Below, piece after piece: positions 42,808 through 52,206 of a stretch of DNA of 64,000 nt; the first letter of the stretch is position 1; each line of letters starts with the position of its first letter. The DNA lies in assembly GCF_000341105.1 (NCBI RefSeq), contig NZ_ANBB01000046.1, forward strand, positions 62,001 to 126,000, read 5' to 3'. Under the pieces are notes generated by a model. The model was not told the origin of the DNA and searched no databases. It worked only from the letters and a program-made list of their open reading frames with translations. The stretch comes from Nocardiopsis potens DSM 45234 (GTDB lineage: Bacteria > Actinomycetota > Actinomycetes > Streptosporangiales > Streptosporangiaceae). A program made the position numbers and the translations under genes.

Positions 42808-43524
42808 TCACTTCACCAGGCGCAGGGACACCGGATAGCGGTATCGACCCCCCTTGTTGGCACGGACGGCGGCGAGGACGCCGAACACGATCGACAGGGC
42901 CCAGACCAGAGCGATCAGCACGGATCCGATCCAGGAGACCTGCGGCGCCATCAGGGCCAGCACGATGTAGACGATCCACGAGAGCGCGTACGGGATCAAG
43001 AGGGTGATCTGGAAATTCAGCGCCTCGGCCGCGTGCTCCCGGGTGAACGGGGAGCGGTCCTTCCGGCCGGAGAAGACGGCGAGCGGCGGCACCCAGCCCA
43101 GGCAGGCCACCAGGGCCCCGGACAGGTGGGCGACCATCGCCCACACCGGGTCCTCCGCGGACGGCGCCGGGCCGCCGGGGACCGGACCGCCGGGGGCGGC
43201 GCCCGGGGGCGGCAGCGGCGCGCCCTGCGGGGGAGCGCCGTAGGGCGCACCGGGCGGCGGGGCGTACCTCGGCGCCGCGCCCTGGGGGAGCGGGGCGCCC
43301 TGCGGGTGCGGCGGCCGCTGCGGCCCCGAGCCCGGCGGGACACCGGGGGCCGGGTGGCCCGCGGTGTGCTGCGGACCGGGCTGCTGCGGACCGGGCTGCG
43401 GGGCCGGAGGCGGCGCGTACCCCGGCCGGCCGCCGGCGCCCGGTCCAGGAGCGCCGCCCTGGGCGGGCCCGGGCCCCTGCGGGGGCTGCTGGGGCTGTGG
43501 TTGGTTGGGCGGGGTCTCGCTCAT
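42808..43524 (-). CDS. DUF4870 membrane protein with Pro/Gly-rich N-terminus
   Basis: A 238-residue paralogue of the next gene. Residues 1-128 are Pro/Gly/Ala/Gln-rich with [20 protein letters not shown]-type repeats. The C-terminal DUF4870 domain has [61 protein letters not shown] and [36 protein letters not shown]. The two domains align along their whole length, including the SPF(A/T)xxH motif and the final YxYP. They probably arose by tandem duplication and are co-transcribed. Confidence 0.87.
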   Translation of the reverse strand: MSETPPNQPQPQQPPQGPGPAQGGAPGPGAGGRPGYAPPPAPQPGPQQPGPQHTAGHPAPGVPPGSGPQRPPHPQGAPLPQGAAPRYAPPPGAPYGAPPQGAPLPPPGAAPGGPVPGGPAPSAEDPVWAMVAHLSGALVACLGWVPPLAVFSGRKDRSPFTREHAAEALNFQITLLIPYALSWIVYIVLALMAPQVSWIGSVLIALVWALSIVFGVLAAVRANKGGRYRYPVSLRLVK

Positions 43525-43615
43525 CTCGTCCCTTGGCTTGCCGTTTCCATCGGCGGCGGCCGTGCCGGTTCCCGCGGCCGCCGCGGTCCGTCCGCGCGGT
43601 TGCGCCGTCCCGCCC

Positions 43616-44455
43616 CTAGTCTTCCACCACGTGGGGCGCGGTCACGAAGTCGATCAGTTCTTCGACGCGCCCGAGCAGTTCTGGTTCCAGGTCGGTGAAG
43701 GATCGCACGGATCCCAGGATCCGCCGCCACGCCTCCCCGGGCTCCTCGGTGCTCCCCAGGGCGCGCAGCACCCCCTCTTTCCAGGGGACGCCCCGCGGCA
43801 CCTCGGGCCAGGCCCGGATGCCGAGCGCGGACGGCTTCACAGCCTGCCATACGTCGACGAACGGGTGACCGGTCACCAGGACGTGGGGGGAGGAGACCCG
43901 CTCGGCGATCCGGCTCTCCTTGGAACCGGGGACGAGGTGGTCGACCAGGACGCCCAGCCGGCGCTCCGGGCCCGGGCCGAACCCGGCGACGATCTCCGGC
44001 AGGCGGTCGACGCCCTCCAGGAACTCCACGGCCACGCCCTCCACCCGCAGGTCGTGGCCCCAGATCTTCTCCACCAGCTCGGCGTCGTGCGCGCCCTCGA
44101 CGTAGATCCGGCTCTCCCGCGCGACCCGGGCCCGCGCCCCGCGGACCGCGATCGAGCCGGAGGCGCTGCGCAGCGGGCCGGACGGGGCGGCGGCCGCGGG
44201 CCGGACCGCGGTCACCGGCGCGCCGTCCAGCAGGAACGCCGCCGGGGCCAGGTCGAAGACGCGGGTGGCGCCGTGCCGGTCCTCCAGGGTGACGGTGGAC
44301 TTGTCCCAGCCGGTGACGGCGCCGCAGAACCCCTCGTCGGCGGTCTCCAGCACCAGCCCGGCCTCCAGCGGTACCTCGGCGACGGCGCCCTTGCGGGGCC
44401 GCCGCGGGTCGCCGGCGAGCACGTCGCCGCGGTATCTGTCGGTTCTCTTGGGCAC
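43616..44455 (-). CDS. DUF3097 family protein
   Basis: A 279-residue soluble protein of a family found widely in actinobacteria near hemW and hrcA. Recognisable pieces are YRGDVLAGDPRRPRKGAVAEVPLEAGLVLE, FCGAVTGWDKSTVTLEDRHGATRVFDL, RIYVEGAHDAELVEKIWGHDLRVEGVAVEFLEGVDRLPE and LGVLVDHLVPGSKESRIA. VLVTGHPFVDVWQAVKPSALGI and FTDLEPELLGRVEELIDFVTAP follow. The VEGAHDAELVEKIWG and LVDHLVPGSKE segments resemble a TOPRIM-like fold, which is inference. The biochemical role is unknown. TACAAT lies exactly seven bases before the GTG start, suggesting a leaderless message. Confidence 0.9.
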   Translation of the reverse strand: MPKRTDRYRGDVLAGDPRRPRKGAVAEVPLEAGLVLETADEGFCGAVTGWDKSTVTLEDRHGATRVFDLAPAAFLLDGAPVTAVRPAAAAPSGPLRSASGSIAVRGARARVARESRIYVEGAHDAELVEKIWGHDLRVEGVAVEFLEGVDRLPEIVAGFGPGPERRLGVLVDHLVPGSKESRIAERVSSPHVLVTGHPFVDVWQAVKPSALGIRAWPEVPRGVPWKEGVLRALGSTEEPGEAWRRILGSVRSFTDLEPELLGRVEELIDFVTAPHVVED

Positions 44456-44462
44456 GCGCCGG

Positions 44463-44468
44463 ATTGTA
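44463..44468 (-). promoter_or_regulatory. -10 element of DUF3097 gene
   Basis: TACAAT on the reverse strand, seven bases before the GTG at 44455; a strong match for a leaderless promoter. Confidence 0.6.
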
Positions 44469-44500
44469 GTGCCGGGGGCGGCCGCGGAGCCCGAACCGGG

Positions 44501-45130
44501 TCAGTACGGCGGGTACCCGCGCTCGGCGAGCAGCCGCCGCCGGTGCCGGGAGCGCCCGCTGTAGGCGGTGACGATGAGGACCAGGCCGATCACCAGGCCG
44601 GCGATCGGGAACAGGAACATCGACCCCAGGCCGCCCAGCACGCCCAGCCCGGTCCCGGCGGCGTCGCCGCCCGGGGTGACCGCGTAGATCGTGGCCCCGT
44701 CCGTGCAGCCCAGGGTGTACTCGCCTGCCTCGGCCGGGGTGAAGGAGCCGGCGACCTCCCAGTACTGCCCGCCGTTCTGGACGCTGTGGCTCACCGCAGA
44801 GGGGCCGATCGGCACGTCGGCACCGGTCGGGTCGGTCACCGAGCAGCTGCTCGCGGCGTCGGCGCCGGGGGCGTCGGCGTAGACCGACCAGGAGGAGCCG
44901 GCCTCCTCCGCGCCGACCTCGAAGGAGGTCATGTCGTTCGGCTCGATCCGGCCGGCGAAGTCCGGCACCTGGGCTGCGACGACGATTCCGGTGATCAGCC
45001 CGACCAGTCCGGCGATGAAGCCGAGGGCGATGGCGGCGCCGCCGATCCAGTACCGGGCGCGGCCGGGGCGGAGCTCGGAGGGGTCGATCCGGGGCGGGGG
45101 CGGAGGGCCTCCCGCGGGGTGCTGGGCCAT
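44501..45130 (-). CDS. membrane protein, unknown function
   Basis: Unrecognised 209-residue protein with Pro-rich N-terminus (MAQHPAGGPPPPPRIDP) and a first membrane helix WIGGAAIALGFIAGLVGLITGIVVAAQV (about 29-56). An extracytoplasmic domain of about 110 residues has two Cys (SSCSVTDPTGADVPIG and YTLGCTDG, a likely disulfide). A second helix MFLFPIAGLVIGLVLIVTAYSG and a basic C-terminus follow. The domain with FTPAEAGEYTLGC resembles a small beta-sandwich. CATGAT six bases before the ATG and TTGTAC 18 bases further up suggest a leaderless promoter. It is divergent from hrcA. Confidence 0.8.
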   Translation of the reverse strand: MAQHPAGGPPPPPRIDPSELRPGRARYWIGGAAIALGFIAGLVGLITGIVVAAQVPDFAGRIEPNDMTSFEVGAEEAGSSWSVYADAPGADAASSCSVTDPTGADVPIGPSAVSHSVQNGGQYWEVAGSFTPAEAGEYTLGCTDGATIYAVTPGGDAAGTGLGVLGGLGSMFLFPIAGLVIGLVLIVTAYSGRSRHRRRLLAERGYPPY

Positions 45131-45224
45131 GCCCGGATCATGCCTCCGCGTCCCGGTGAGGTACAACACCCGGAGTGCGGATCGGCCTGTACCGGCCGTC
45201 CACCGGCAACGCCCGGCCAGGAGC

Positions 45225-45258
45225 TTGACAAGGGCCGCTTTGCCAAGCGGCATAGAAT
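45225..45258 (+). promoter_or_regulatory. hrcA promoter
   Basis: TTGACA (45225-45230) and TAGAAT (45253-45258) are strong individual matches but lie 22 bases apart, longer than optimal. The -10 abuts the CIRCE-like operator. Confidence 0.45.
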
Positions 45259-45284
45259 TAGCACTTAAGACCACGGAGTGCCAG
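45258..45284. promoter_or_regulatory. degenerate CIRCE operator
   Basis: TTAGCACTT, nine bases, then GAGTGCCAG. The consensus is TTAGCACTC-N9-GAGTGCTAA, so the left arm matches 8 of 9 and the right arm 7 of 9 with exact spacing. Its place between the -10 and the ribosome binding site of hrcA fits autoregulation by HrcA. Confidence 0.85.
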
Positions 45285-45295
45285 GAGGTGAGTGC

Positions 45296-46309
45296 GTGCT
45301 GAACGACCGGAAGCTCGCGGTCCTGCGCGCCATCGTCGAGGACTTCGTCTCCACTGACGAGCCCGTCGGATCGAGGGCGCTGGCCGAGAGGCACTCACTG
45401 GGGGTATCCCCGGCCACCATCCGCAACGACATGGTCGCGCTGGAGGAGGAGGGGTACATCGCCCAGCCGCACACCAGCGCCGGCCGGATCCCCACGGACA
45501 AGGGCTACCGCCTCTTCGTGGACAGGCTGTCCACGGTCAAGCCGCTGTCCCCGGCCGAGCGCAGGGCGATCGAGACCTTCCTCGGCGGGGCCGTCGACCT
45601 GGACGAGATCGTCGCCCGCACGGTGCGGCTGCTCGCGCAGCTCACCCGGCAGGTGGCGATCGTGCAGTACCCCTCGCTCACCAGGTCGTCGGTGCAGCAC
45701 GTGGAACTGGTGCCGCTCGGCCCGCAGCGGGTGATGATGGTCCTCATCACCAACACCGGCAGGGTCGAGCAGCGGGTCATCGACGGGCTCGACCGGGTCT
45801 CCGAGGGCTCCGTCGAGCACCTGCGGCGCTCGCTCAACCAGGCCCTGGCCGGCAAGTGGCTGAACGAGGTCCCCGACGCGGTGGCCGACCTGCCCGAGAC
45901 CCTCGAACCGGAGGACCGCCCGCTCGCGGCGTCGGTGCTGTCGGTGCTGCTGGAGAGCCTGGTCGAGCGGCACGAGGAGAAGGTGGTGATGAGCGGCACC
46001 GCCAATCTCGCGGGCATGGGATTCTCCGCTAGCCTGCGGGACGTACTCGAAGCGCTGGAAGAAAACGTGGTCCTCATCCGTTTGCTGGGGGAGGCGGGCG
46101 ATCCCTCCATGCTCACGGTACGCATCGGCGCGGAGAACTCCCATGAGAGCCTGAGAAGCACTTCGATCGTGTCCGCCGGCTACGGAGTGGGCGACCAGAC
46201 GCTGGCCAAGCTCGGCGTCGTGGGACCGACACGAATGGACTATCCGGGAACGATGGGAGCGGTACGCGCGGTGGCTCGGTACGTCGGCTCGATACTAGCG
46301 GGGCAGTAG
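45296..46309 (+). CDS. hrcA: heat-inducible transcription repressor HrcA
   Basis: Repressor of heat-shock genes through CIRCE, needing GroEL for activity. The 337-residue protein has the N-terminal winged helix [76 protein letters not shown] by similarity (read from 45296). The GAF-like inserted core and C-terminal [43 protein letters not shown] follow, all typical. AGGAGG lies seven bases before the GTG at 45296. dnaJ follows after three bases, the common actinobacterial hrcA-dnaJ2 operon. Confidence 0.97.
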   Translation: MLNDRKLAVLRAIVEDFVSTDEPVGSRALAERHSLGVSPATIRNDMVALEEEGYIAQPHTSAGRIPTDKGYRLFVDRLSTVKPLSPAERRAIETFLGGAVDLDEIVARTVRLLAQLTRQVAIVQYPSLTRSSVQHVELVPLGPQRVMMVLITNTGRVEQRVIDGLDRVSEGSVEHLRRSLNQALAGKWLNEVPDAVADLPETLEPEDRPLAASVLSVLLESLVERHEEKVVMSGTANLAGMGFSASLRDVLEALEENVVLIRLLGEAGDPSMLTVRIGAENSHESLRSTSIVSAGYGVGDQTLAKLGVVGPTRMDYPGTMGAVRAVARYVGSILAGQ

Positions 46310-46312
46310 TAA

Positions 46313-47455
46313 GTGGCTAGAGACTATTACGAGATCCTCGGCGTACGCCGGGACGCGTCCAAGGACGAGATCAAGAAGGCGTACCGCAGACTCGCCCGGG
46401 AGCTGCACCCGGACGTGAACCCGGACCCCGAGACCCAGGAGCGGTTCAAGGAGGTGACCCAGGCCTACGAGGTCCTCTCCGACGACGAGAAGCGCCGCAT
46501 GTTCGACCTGGGCGCCGACCCGTTCGCCCCCGGTGGCGGAGGCTTCGGTCCGGGCGGCTTCGGCGCGGCGGGCTCCCCCTTCGACGACATCATGAACGCC
46601 TTCTTCGGCGGCCAGGCCCGGGCGCGGCGCAGCCCGCGGGAGCGGATGCGGCGCGGCCGCAGCATCAAGATCCGCATCGAGCTGGACCTGGCCGAGGCCG
46701 CGTTCGGCGTGGCCAAGGACATCGCCTTCCCCACGGCGGTGCTCTGCAACACCTGCCAGGGCGAGGGGACCGCCGCCGGCACCTCCCGCACCAGCTGCGG
46801 CATGTGCCACGGGCACGGCGAGATCATCCAGGAGCAGGAGTCCTTCCTCGGGCGGGTCCGCACCTCCCGGCCGTGCCCGCAGTGCAGCGGGATGGGCACG
46901 GTCATCACCGACCCCTGCGCCGACTGCGCCGGCGAGGGCCGGATCCGCGAGCGGGTCACCCGCAACGTGGAGATCCCGGCCGGCGTCGAGGACGGCACCC
47001 AGATCCAGCTGGCCGGCGAGGGCGAGATCGGCCCCAACGGCGGCCCGCGGGGCGACATCTTCCTGGAGATCGTCCAGCGCCCGCACCCGGTCTTCGAGCG
47101 CCGCGGCGACGACCTGCACTGCACCATCACGGTGCCGATGACCGCCGCCGCGCTGGGCGCCTCGTTCACCTTCGAGACGCTGGACGGCACCGAGGAGATC
47201 GACCTCCGGCCGGGCACCGGCTCCGGGCACGTCATCACGCTGGCCGGCAAGGGCGTCAAGCACCTCAACGGCGGCGGCCGCGGCGACCTGATGATCCAGG
47301 TGGACGTGGAGACCCCGTCCCGCCTGGACGAGGAGCAGGAGGCACTGCTGCGCAAGTTCGCCGAGCTGCGCGGCGAGGACAAGCCCCCGGGCAAGTTCAG
47401 CCCGGGCCACGGCGGCCTGTTCTCCCGGCTGCGGGACGCCTTCGGCGCCCGCTGA
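46313..47455 (+). CDS. dnaJ: molecular chaperone DnaJ
   Basis: Hsp40 co-chaperone that delivers clients to DnaK. The 380-residue protein has the J domain with the HPD tripeptide ([34 protein letters not shown], about 4-37) and a Gly/Phe-rich linker (about 72-95). The zinc-finger region has four CxxCxGxG-type repeats ([32 protein letters not shown], about 145-205), and C-terminal substrate-binding domains follow. This is the DnaJ2 type linked to hrcA rather than the dnaK-operon copy. The start is a GTG. A hairpin follows the stop. Confidence 0.97.
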   Translation: MARDYYEILGVRRDASKDEIKKAYRRLARELHPDVNPDPETQERFKEVTQAYEVLSDDEKRRMFDLGADPFAPGGGGFGPGGFGAAGSPFDDIMNAFFGGQARARRSPRERMRRGRSIKIRIELDLAEAAFGVAKDIAFPTAVLCNTCQGEGTAAGTSRTSCGMCHGHGEIIQEQESFLGRVRTSRPCPQCSGMGTVITDPCADCAGEGRIRERVTRNVEIPAGVEDGTQIQLAGEGEIGPNGGPRGDIFLEIVQRPHPVFERRGDDLHCTITVPMTAAALGASFTFETLDGTEEIDLRPGTGSGHVITLAGKGVKHLNGGGRGDLMIQVDVETPSRLDEEQEALLRKFAELRGEDKPPGKFSPGHGGLFSRLRDAFGAR

Positions 47456-47472
47456 CCCGGCGCCGGAACCCA

Positions 47473-47506
47473 GGGGATCCCCCGGCCCGAGGCCGGGCGG
47501 GTCCCC
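47473..47506 (+). terminator. dnaJ terminator
   Basis: A long GC-rich imperfect stem (GGGGA...CCGGCC / GGCCGG...TCCCC, three-base loop) lies 17 bp after the dnaJ stop. Confidence 0.6.
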
Positions 47507-47591
47507 TCGGCGTCTCCGGCGCTCCTTCTCCATCCCCCTTCCCACTCTGCTCCCGGCTCCGCCCGGGACCGGCACGGAGGTTCCCGACACG

Positions 47592-48338
47592 ATGACGGCA
47601 CCGGTCTTCCTCGCCGAGGAGGGCGCGCTCGACGGCGCGCGGGCGGTACTGCGCGGCCCGGAGGGGCGGCACGCGGCCACGGTCCGGCGGATCTCCGTCG
47701 GTGAGACCGTGCACCTGGTGGACGGGGCCGGCACCCGGGCCCGGTGCACGGTCGCCGAGGTCGGCAAGGACACCGTGGTCTGCGAGGTGCTGGAGCGGGG
47801 GACCGACCCCGAGCCGGCGCCGCGCATCACCGTGGTGCAGGCGCTGCCCAAGGGCGACCGGGGCGAGCTCGCGGTGGAGGTGATGACCGAGGCCGGGGTG
47901 GACCGGATCGTGCCCTGGCCGGCGGAGCGCTGCGTGACCCGGTGGAAGCCGGAGCGGGCGGAGAAGGCCCTGGCCAAGTGGCGCGCCGCGGCCCGGGAGG
48001 CGGCCAAGCAGTCCCGCCGCAGCCGGGTCCCGGAGGTCACCGCGCCGGCCGGCACCGCCCGGGTGGCCGAACTGCTCGGCGGCGCCGCGCTCGGCGCGGT
48101 ACTGCACGAGGAGGCCGCCGAGCGCCTCTCCGCGCTGCCGCTCCCGGACGCGCTGTCCGCCCCCGGGGGCGAGGCCGTGCTGGTCGTCGGCCCCGAGGGG
48201 GGCGTCTCCCCGGACGAGCTGTCCGCCTTCGACGCGGCGGGCGCGGTGCGCGTGCTGCTCGGCCCCACGGTGCTCCGCACCTCCACCGCGGGCGTCGCCG
48301 CCCTCTCGGTCCTCCAGTCCCGCTGCGGCCGCTGGTGA
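47592..48338 (+). CDS. rsmE: 16S rRNA (uracil-1498-N3)-methyltransferase RsmE
   Basis: SPOUT-fold methyltransferase making m3U1498 in 16S rRNA from SAM. The 248-residue protein has the N-terminal PUA-like part (LRGPEGRHAATVRRISVGETVHLVDGAG), then ITVVQALPKGDRGELAVEVMTEAGVDRIVPWPAERCVTRW. AAREAAKQSRRSRVPEV and the trefoil-knot SAM site AVLVVGPEGGVSPDEL with VLLGPTVLRTSTAGVAAL follow. GGAGG lies 12 bases before the ATG, a little long. It lies after dnaJ as in other actinobacteria. Confidence 0.96.
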   Translation: MTAPVFLAEEGALDGARAVLRGPEGRHAATVRRISVGETVHLVDGAGTRARCTVAEVGKDTVVCEVLERGTDPEPAPRITVVQALPKGDRGELAVEVMTEAGVDRIVPWPAERCVTRWKPERAEKALAKWRAAAREAAKQSRRSRVPEVTAPAGTARVAELLGGAALGAVLHEEAAERLSALPLPDALSAPGGEAVLVVGPEGGVSPDELSAFDAAGAVRVLLGPTVLRTSTAGVAALSVLQSRCGRW

Positions 48339-48394
48339 CCCTGGTGACCCTCGCGGGGCGCTCGATGGCCCTGCCTGGCGCTCCCCGCCCGCCC

Positions 48395-48436
48395 GGGGCT
48401 CAACGTCGCCGTGACAAGCTCGACGAGGTAGCGCTG
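48395..48436. repeat. dispersed repeat fragment
   Basis: GGGGCTCAAC, then GCTCGACGAGGTA and GCGCTGTAG. These pieces recur near 5158-5187 and in the GAGCTCGACGAGGT units at 5285-5296. It lies after rsmE. GGTGACCCT also occurs twice in tandem just before it (48334-48352). Confidence 0.5.
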
Positions 48437-48481
48437 TAGCGGAGGCAACGCTGCACCGCAGGCGAGTCCCGGGTGCCGGGG

Positions 48482-49231
48482 CTACTCCACCGGGACGTCC
48501 GGCGGGGTGCCGGGGTCGGGCTTGCCGCCCGGGTCGGGGGAGGGCGAGCCGCCGCCCCCGCCGTCGCCGGGTTCGGGGTCCTCGCCGCCGCCTCCGCCGC
48601 CGTCGTCACCGCCGGGGTCGGGGTTCTCGCCGGGGTGGCCGTCGCCCTCGCCGTCGGTGCCGCCGGAGCCCTCCTCCGGGTCGCACTCCGGGGCCTGCGG
48701 GGCGGCCGGGTCCTGCTCGGTGCCGTCCCGGGAGGACGCCGACGGGGACGGGTCGGCGGAGTCGTCCGGCTCGGGCGTCACACAGGCGATCGAGGCGCCG
48801 CCGGACTCCTCCTCGGCGGGGTCCTCGGCGCCGCCGGGGCGGTCCTCCTCCCCGCGGCCGGACGGGTCCTCGGCGCCGGGCGACTCGCGGTCGGACTCCG
48901 GCCGGGTGTCGTCGTTCGCCTCGCGCTCGGAGACGGCCAGGTCGCGGGGGCCCTCCTGGTCCTGCTCGGCCCGGCTGTCGAAGGAGGCGGGCAGCAGCTG
49001 GTCGCGGAACTGAGGGGTGCCCATCAGCACGGTCCCGGCGATCGCCGCGGCGGCGCCGACCGCGAGCGCGGGGCGGAGCCAGGGGAGGCCGAGCCAGCCG
49101 GTGCGTCGGCGCCGCTCGGTCCGCTCGCGGATCGCCGCGAGGGCTTCGGGGGAGGGCTCGACGGAGCCGGCCTCGGCGCGCAGTGCGGCGCGGAGGCGCT
49201 CTTCGATCCCCTCGTCGAACGGGTCGGTCAT
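48482..49231 (-). CDS. putative anti-sigma factor with acidic Gly/Pro-rich tail
   Basis: A 249-residue single-pass membrane protein. The N-terminal cytoplasmic 45 residues (MTDPFDEGIEERLRAALRAEA...) precede a helix at about 52-70 (LRPALAVGAAAAIAGTVLM). About 175 extracytoplasmic residues follow, very rich in Asp, Glu, Gly, Pro and Ser, with two Cys (IACVTPEP, PECDPEEG). The start overlaps the stop of the upstream sigma factor by four bases (ATGA), the usual coupling of sigma and anti-sigma genes. No zinc-binding HxxxCxxC motif is present, so it is not a ZAS-type anti-sigma. Role inferred from position. Confidence 0.72.
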   Translation of the reverse strand: MTDPFDEGIEERLRAALRAEAGSVEPSPEALAAIRERTERRRRTGWLGLPWLRPALAVGAAAAIAGTVLMGTPQFRDQLLPASFDSRAEQDQEGPRDLAVSEREANDDTRPESDRESPGAEDPSGRGEEDRPGGAEDPAEEESGGASIACVTPEPDDSADPSPSASSRDGTEQDPAAPQAPECDPEEGSGGTDGEGDGHPGENPDPGGDDGGGGGGEDPEPGDGGGGGSPSPDPGGKPDPGTPPDVPVE

Positions 49232-49815
49232 GTCGTCTGCTCCAGAACCGAGCGGAGAGCCGCGATGCCGCGGGCGGTATGGCTCTTGACGGCGCCCCGG
49301 CTGATCCCCATCGCGTTCGCGATCTGGGCCTCGGACAGGTCACCGTAGTATCGCAGCACGATGGCCTCGCGCTGCCGGGTGGGCAGCTTGCGGAGCGCCT
49401 CGATCACGGCGGCGCGCTCCAGCTCCCCCATGGCCCCGTGCTCGGCGCTCGGGGCGTCCGGCAGGGCCTTGGGGGCGTGCTTCTCCACGACGGCCCGGTG
49501 CCGCAGCACCGAGCGGGCCCGGTTGACCACCGACTGGCGCAGGTAGGACAGCGCCTTGTTGGGGTCCCGCAGCCTGCGCCAGGCGCCGTGCATCGCCACG
49601 AACGCGTCCTGCACCACCTCTTCGGCGGTGGCGTGGTCGCGCACGAGGAGCGCGGCCAGCCGGACGAGCGGCCGGTAGTGCTCGCTGTAGAGCTGCGTCA
49701 CGGCCTGGTCGGCGTTCCACTCGATCGTCGTCGGCGCCGCGGTCCTTCCCGCGACCATGGTCTCCGTCACGTCGGTTTGACGCGCGCCCTTGTCGCCGGG
49801 TTTACGAAAGGGCAT
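49228..49815 (-). CDS. SigE-family RNA polymerase sigma factor (ECF)
   Basis: A 195-residue extracytoplasmic-function sigma factor. Region 2 is QAVTQLYSEHYRPLVRLAALLVRDHATAEEVVQDAFVAMHGAWRRLRDPNKALSYLRQSVVNRARSVLRH (about 37-106). Region 4 is LRKLPTRQREAIVLRYYGDLSEAQIANAMGISRGAVKSHTARGIAALRSVL (about 142-192). It matches the actinobacterial SigE-family subgroup that is usually followed by a membrane protein gene. I chose the ATG at 49815 (MPFRKPGDKG); upstream sequence in the same frame looks random. The stop overlaps the next gene, its probable anti-sigma. Confidence 0.92.
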   Translation of the reverse strand: MPFRKPGDKGARQTDVTETMVAGRTAAPTTIEWNADQAVTQLYSEHYRPLVRLAALLVRDHATAEEVVQDAFVAMHGAWRRLRDPNKALSYLRQSVVNRARSVLRHRAVVEKHAPKALPDAPSAEHGAMGELERAAVIEALRKLPTRQREAIVLRYYGDLSEAQIANAMGISRGAVKSHTARGIAALRSVLEQTT

Positions 49816-50196
49816 ACCTGTTCTTCTCGTTGAGTCGTGTGGTAGGGCACATTCTCCGCACCGCCGTGCTGCACTCCCCGCCGAGCGGGTGCGGAGAAAC
49901 CGGAAGACACGGGCGATATCACGTGGAGCACACGATAGCCCGATACCGCGGTCACCGCCGGACGATCCAGGAATAAGGCTTCCCCGGCGGCGTGTTCCCC
50001 GAAACCCGCCCGTCCGGCACCGGCCGCCCGGCCAGGGTCCACCGTAGAAGAGCCGGCGCCCGGGAGCGACCCGAACGGCCGATGTCGCCCGGCCCGGGAT
50101 ATCGGGAGGCCCGCGGGGCCGGTGCTGCGGCATGATGGGGGGCGGCAGGGCCGGCCCGCGGCCGGCGGACGGCGTACGCAGAGGGAGAGGACGCAG
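49816..50196. other. divergent sigma / HIT intergenic region
   Basis: A 381-bp gap between divergent genes. The half nearest the sigma gene (49820-49960) is AT-richer and contains TATCGT and CACGTG elements that may be part of the sigma promoter. The half next to the HIT gene is GC-rich with CATGAT at 50131-50136 as a weak -10. No gene is seen. Confidence 0.45.
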
Positions 50197-50550
50197 GTGG
50201 CGCAGAGGGACCCCGATTGCCTGTTCTGCAAGATCGTGGCGGGCGAGGTGCCCGCCGAGATCGTCCGCGAGGGCGAGCGGACCATCGCCTTCCGCGACAT
50301 CAACCCGCAGGCGCCCACGCACGTCCTGGTGATCCCGCGCGACCACGTCCCGAACGTGGGCACCGCGGCCCGAGCGGGCGCCGGGCTGGTCGACGCGATC
50401 GCGGCGGAGGCGGCCGAGGTGGCCGCGGCGGAAGGGATCGGCGACGCCTACCGGATGGTGTTCAACACCGGTTCGGGGGCCGGGCAGACCGTCTTCCACG
50501 TGCACGCCCACGTGCTGGGCGGGCGCGGGATGGAGTGGCCTCCGGGGTAG
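50197..50550 (+). CDS. HIT family nucleotide-binding protein
   Basis: A 117-residue histidine-triad protein of the Hint type, which hydrolyses AMP-linked phosphoramidates. It has CLFCKIVAGEVPAEIVREGERTIAFRDINPQAPTHVLVIPRDHVPN and the triad QTVFHVHAHVLGG (HxHxH, about 97-109), where the central His is the nucleophile. The zinc-binding CxxC (CLFC, about 9-12) is present. The GTG at 50197 has GAGAGGA at good spacing. It precedes phoH, as is common in actinobacteria. Confidence 0.94.
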   Translation: MAQRDPDCLFCKIVAGEVPAEIVREGERTIAFRDINPQAPTHVLVIPRDHVPNVGTAARAGAGLVDAIAAEAAEVAAAEGIGDAYRMVFNTGSGAGQTVFHVHAHVLGGRGMEWPPG

Positions 50551-50637
50551 CCCGGGACCGCCCGGGCGCGTGCCCGCGCCCGGGCCCGCGGAGGTCCCGT
50601 TGGGATAAAGTGGGGGAGCCGCTTCGGGCGAATCCCC

Positions 50638-51696
<1,059 letters not shown>

Positions 51697-51715
51697 GGAT
51701 GGGCGCACGAGAGCA

Positions 51716-52204
51716 ATGAGCATCGACGTCGCGAACGAGTCCGGCGTCCCGGTCGACGAGTCGGCCCTGTCCGAACTGGCCAGGTACGTCCTGGACGCGC
51801 TGCGGATACACCCGCTCGCCGAGCTGTCCGTCGTCCTGGTGGACGAGGAGCCCATGGCGGAGCTGCACATGCGCTGGATGGACCTGCCCGGTCCCACCGA
51901 CGTCATGTCCTTCCCCATGGACGAGCTGCGACCGGGCGGACCGGACCGGCCCTCCGAACCGGGCACCCTGGGCGATGTGATCATCTGCCCGCAGGTGGCC
52001 GCGCGCCAGGCCGAGCAGGGCGGCCACGGCGTCCAGGACGAGCTGGACCTGCTGTGCACGCACGGCATCCTGCACCTGCTCGGCTATGACCACGCCGAGC
52101 CCGAGGAGCGCACCGAGATGTTCGGGCTCCAGACCGAGCTGCTGATGGGGTGGCGGCCGAGCGCGGCCGCCGCCTCGCGGACGGCCGAGACGCGAGAAGG
52201 CTGA
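51716..52204 (+). CDS. ybeY: endoribonuclease YbeY
   Basis: Zinc-dependent endoribonuclease needed for 16S rRNA 3' maturation and ribosome quality control. The 162-residue protein has [34 protein letters not shown] and [18 protein letters not shown]. The metal motif [11 protein letters not shown] (about 121-131) carries all three histidines. The C-terminal tail of about 15 residues is Ala/Arg-rich. The CBS-domain membrane protein gene begins two bases after its stop, so the two are translationally linked. Confidence 0.96.
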   Translation: MSIDVANESGVPVDESALSELARYVLDALRIHPLAELSVVLVDEEPMAELHMRWMDLPGPTDVMSFPMDELRPGGPDRPSEPGTLGDVIICPQVAARQAEQGGHGVQDELDLLCTHGILHLLGYDHAEPEERTEMFGLQTELLMGWRPSAAAASRTAETREG

Positions 52205-52206
52205 CC

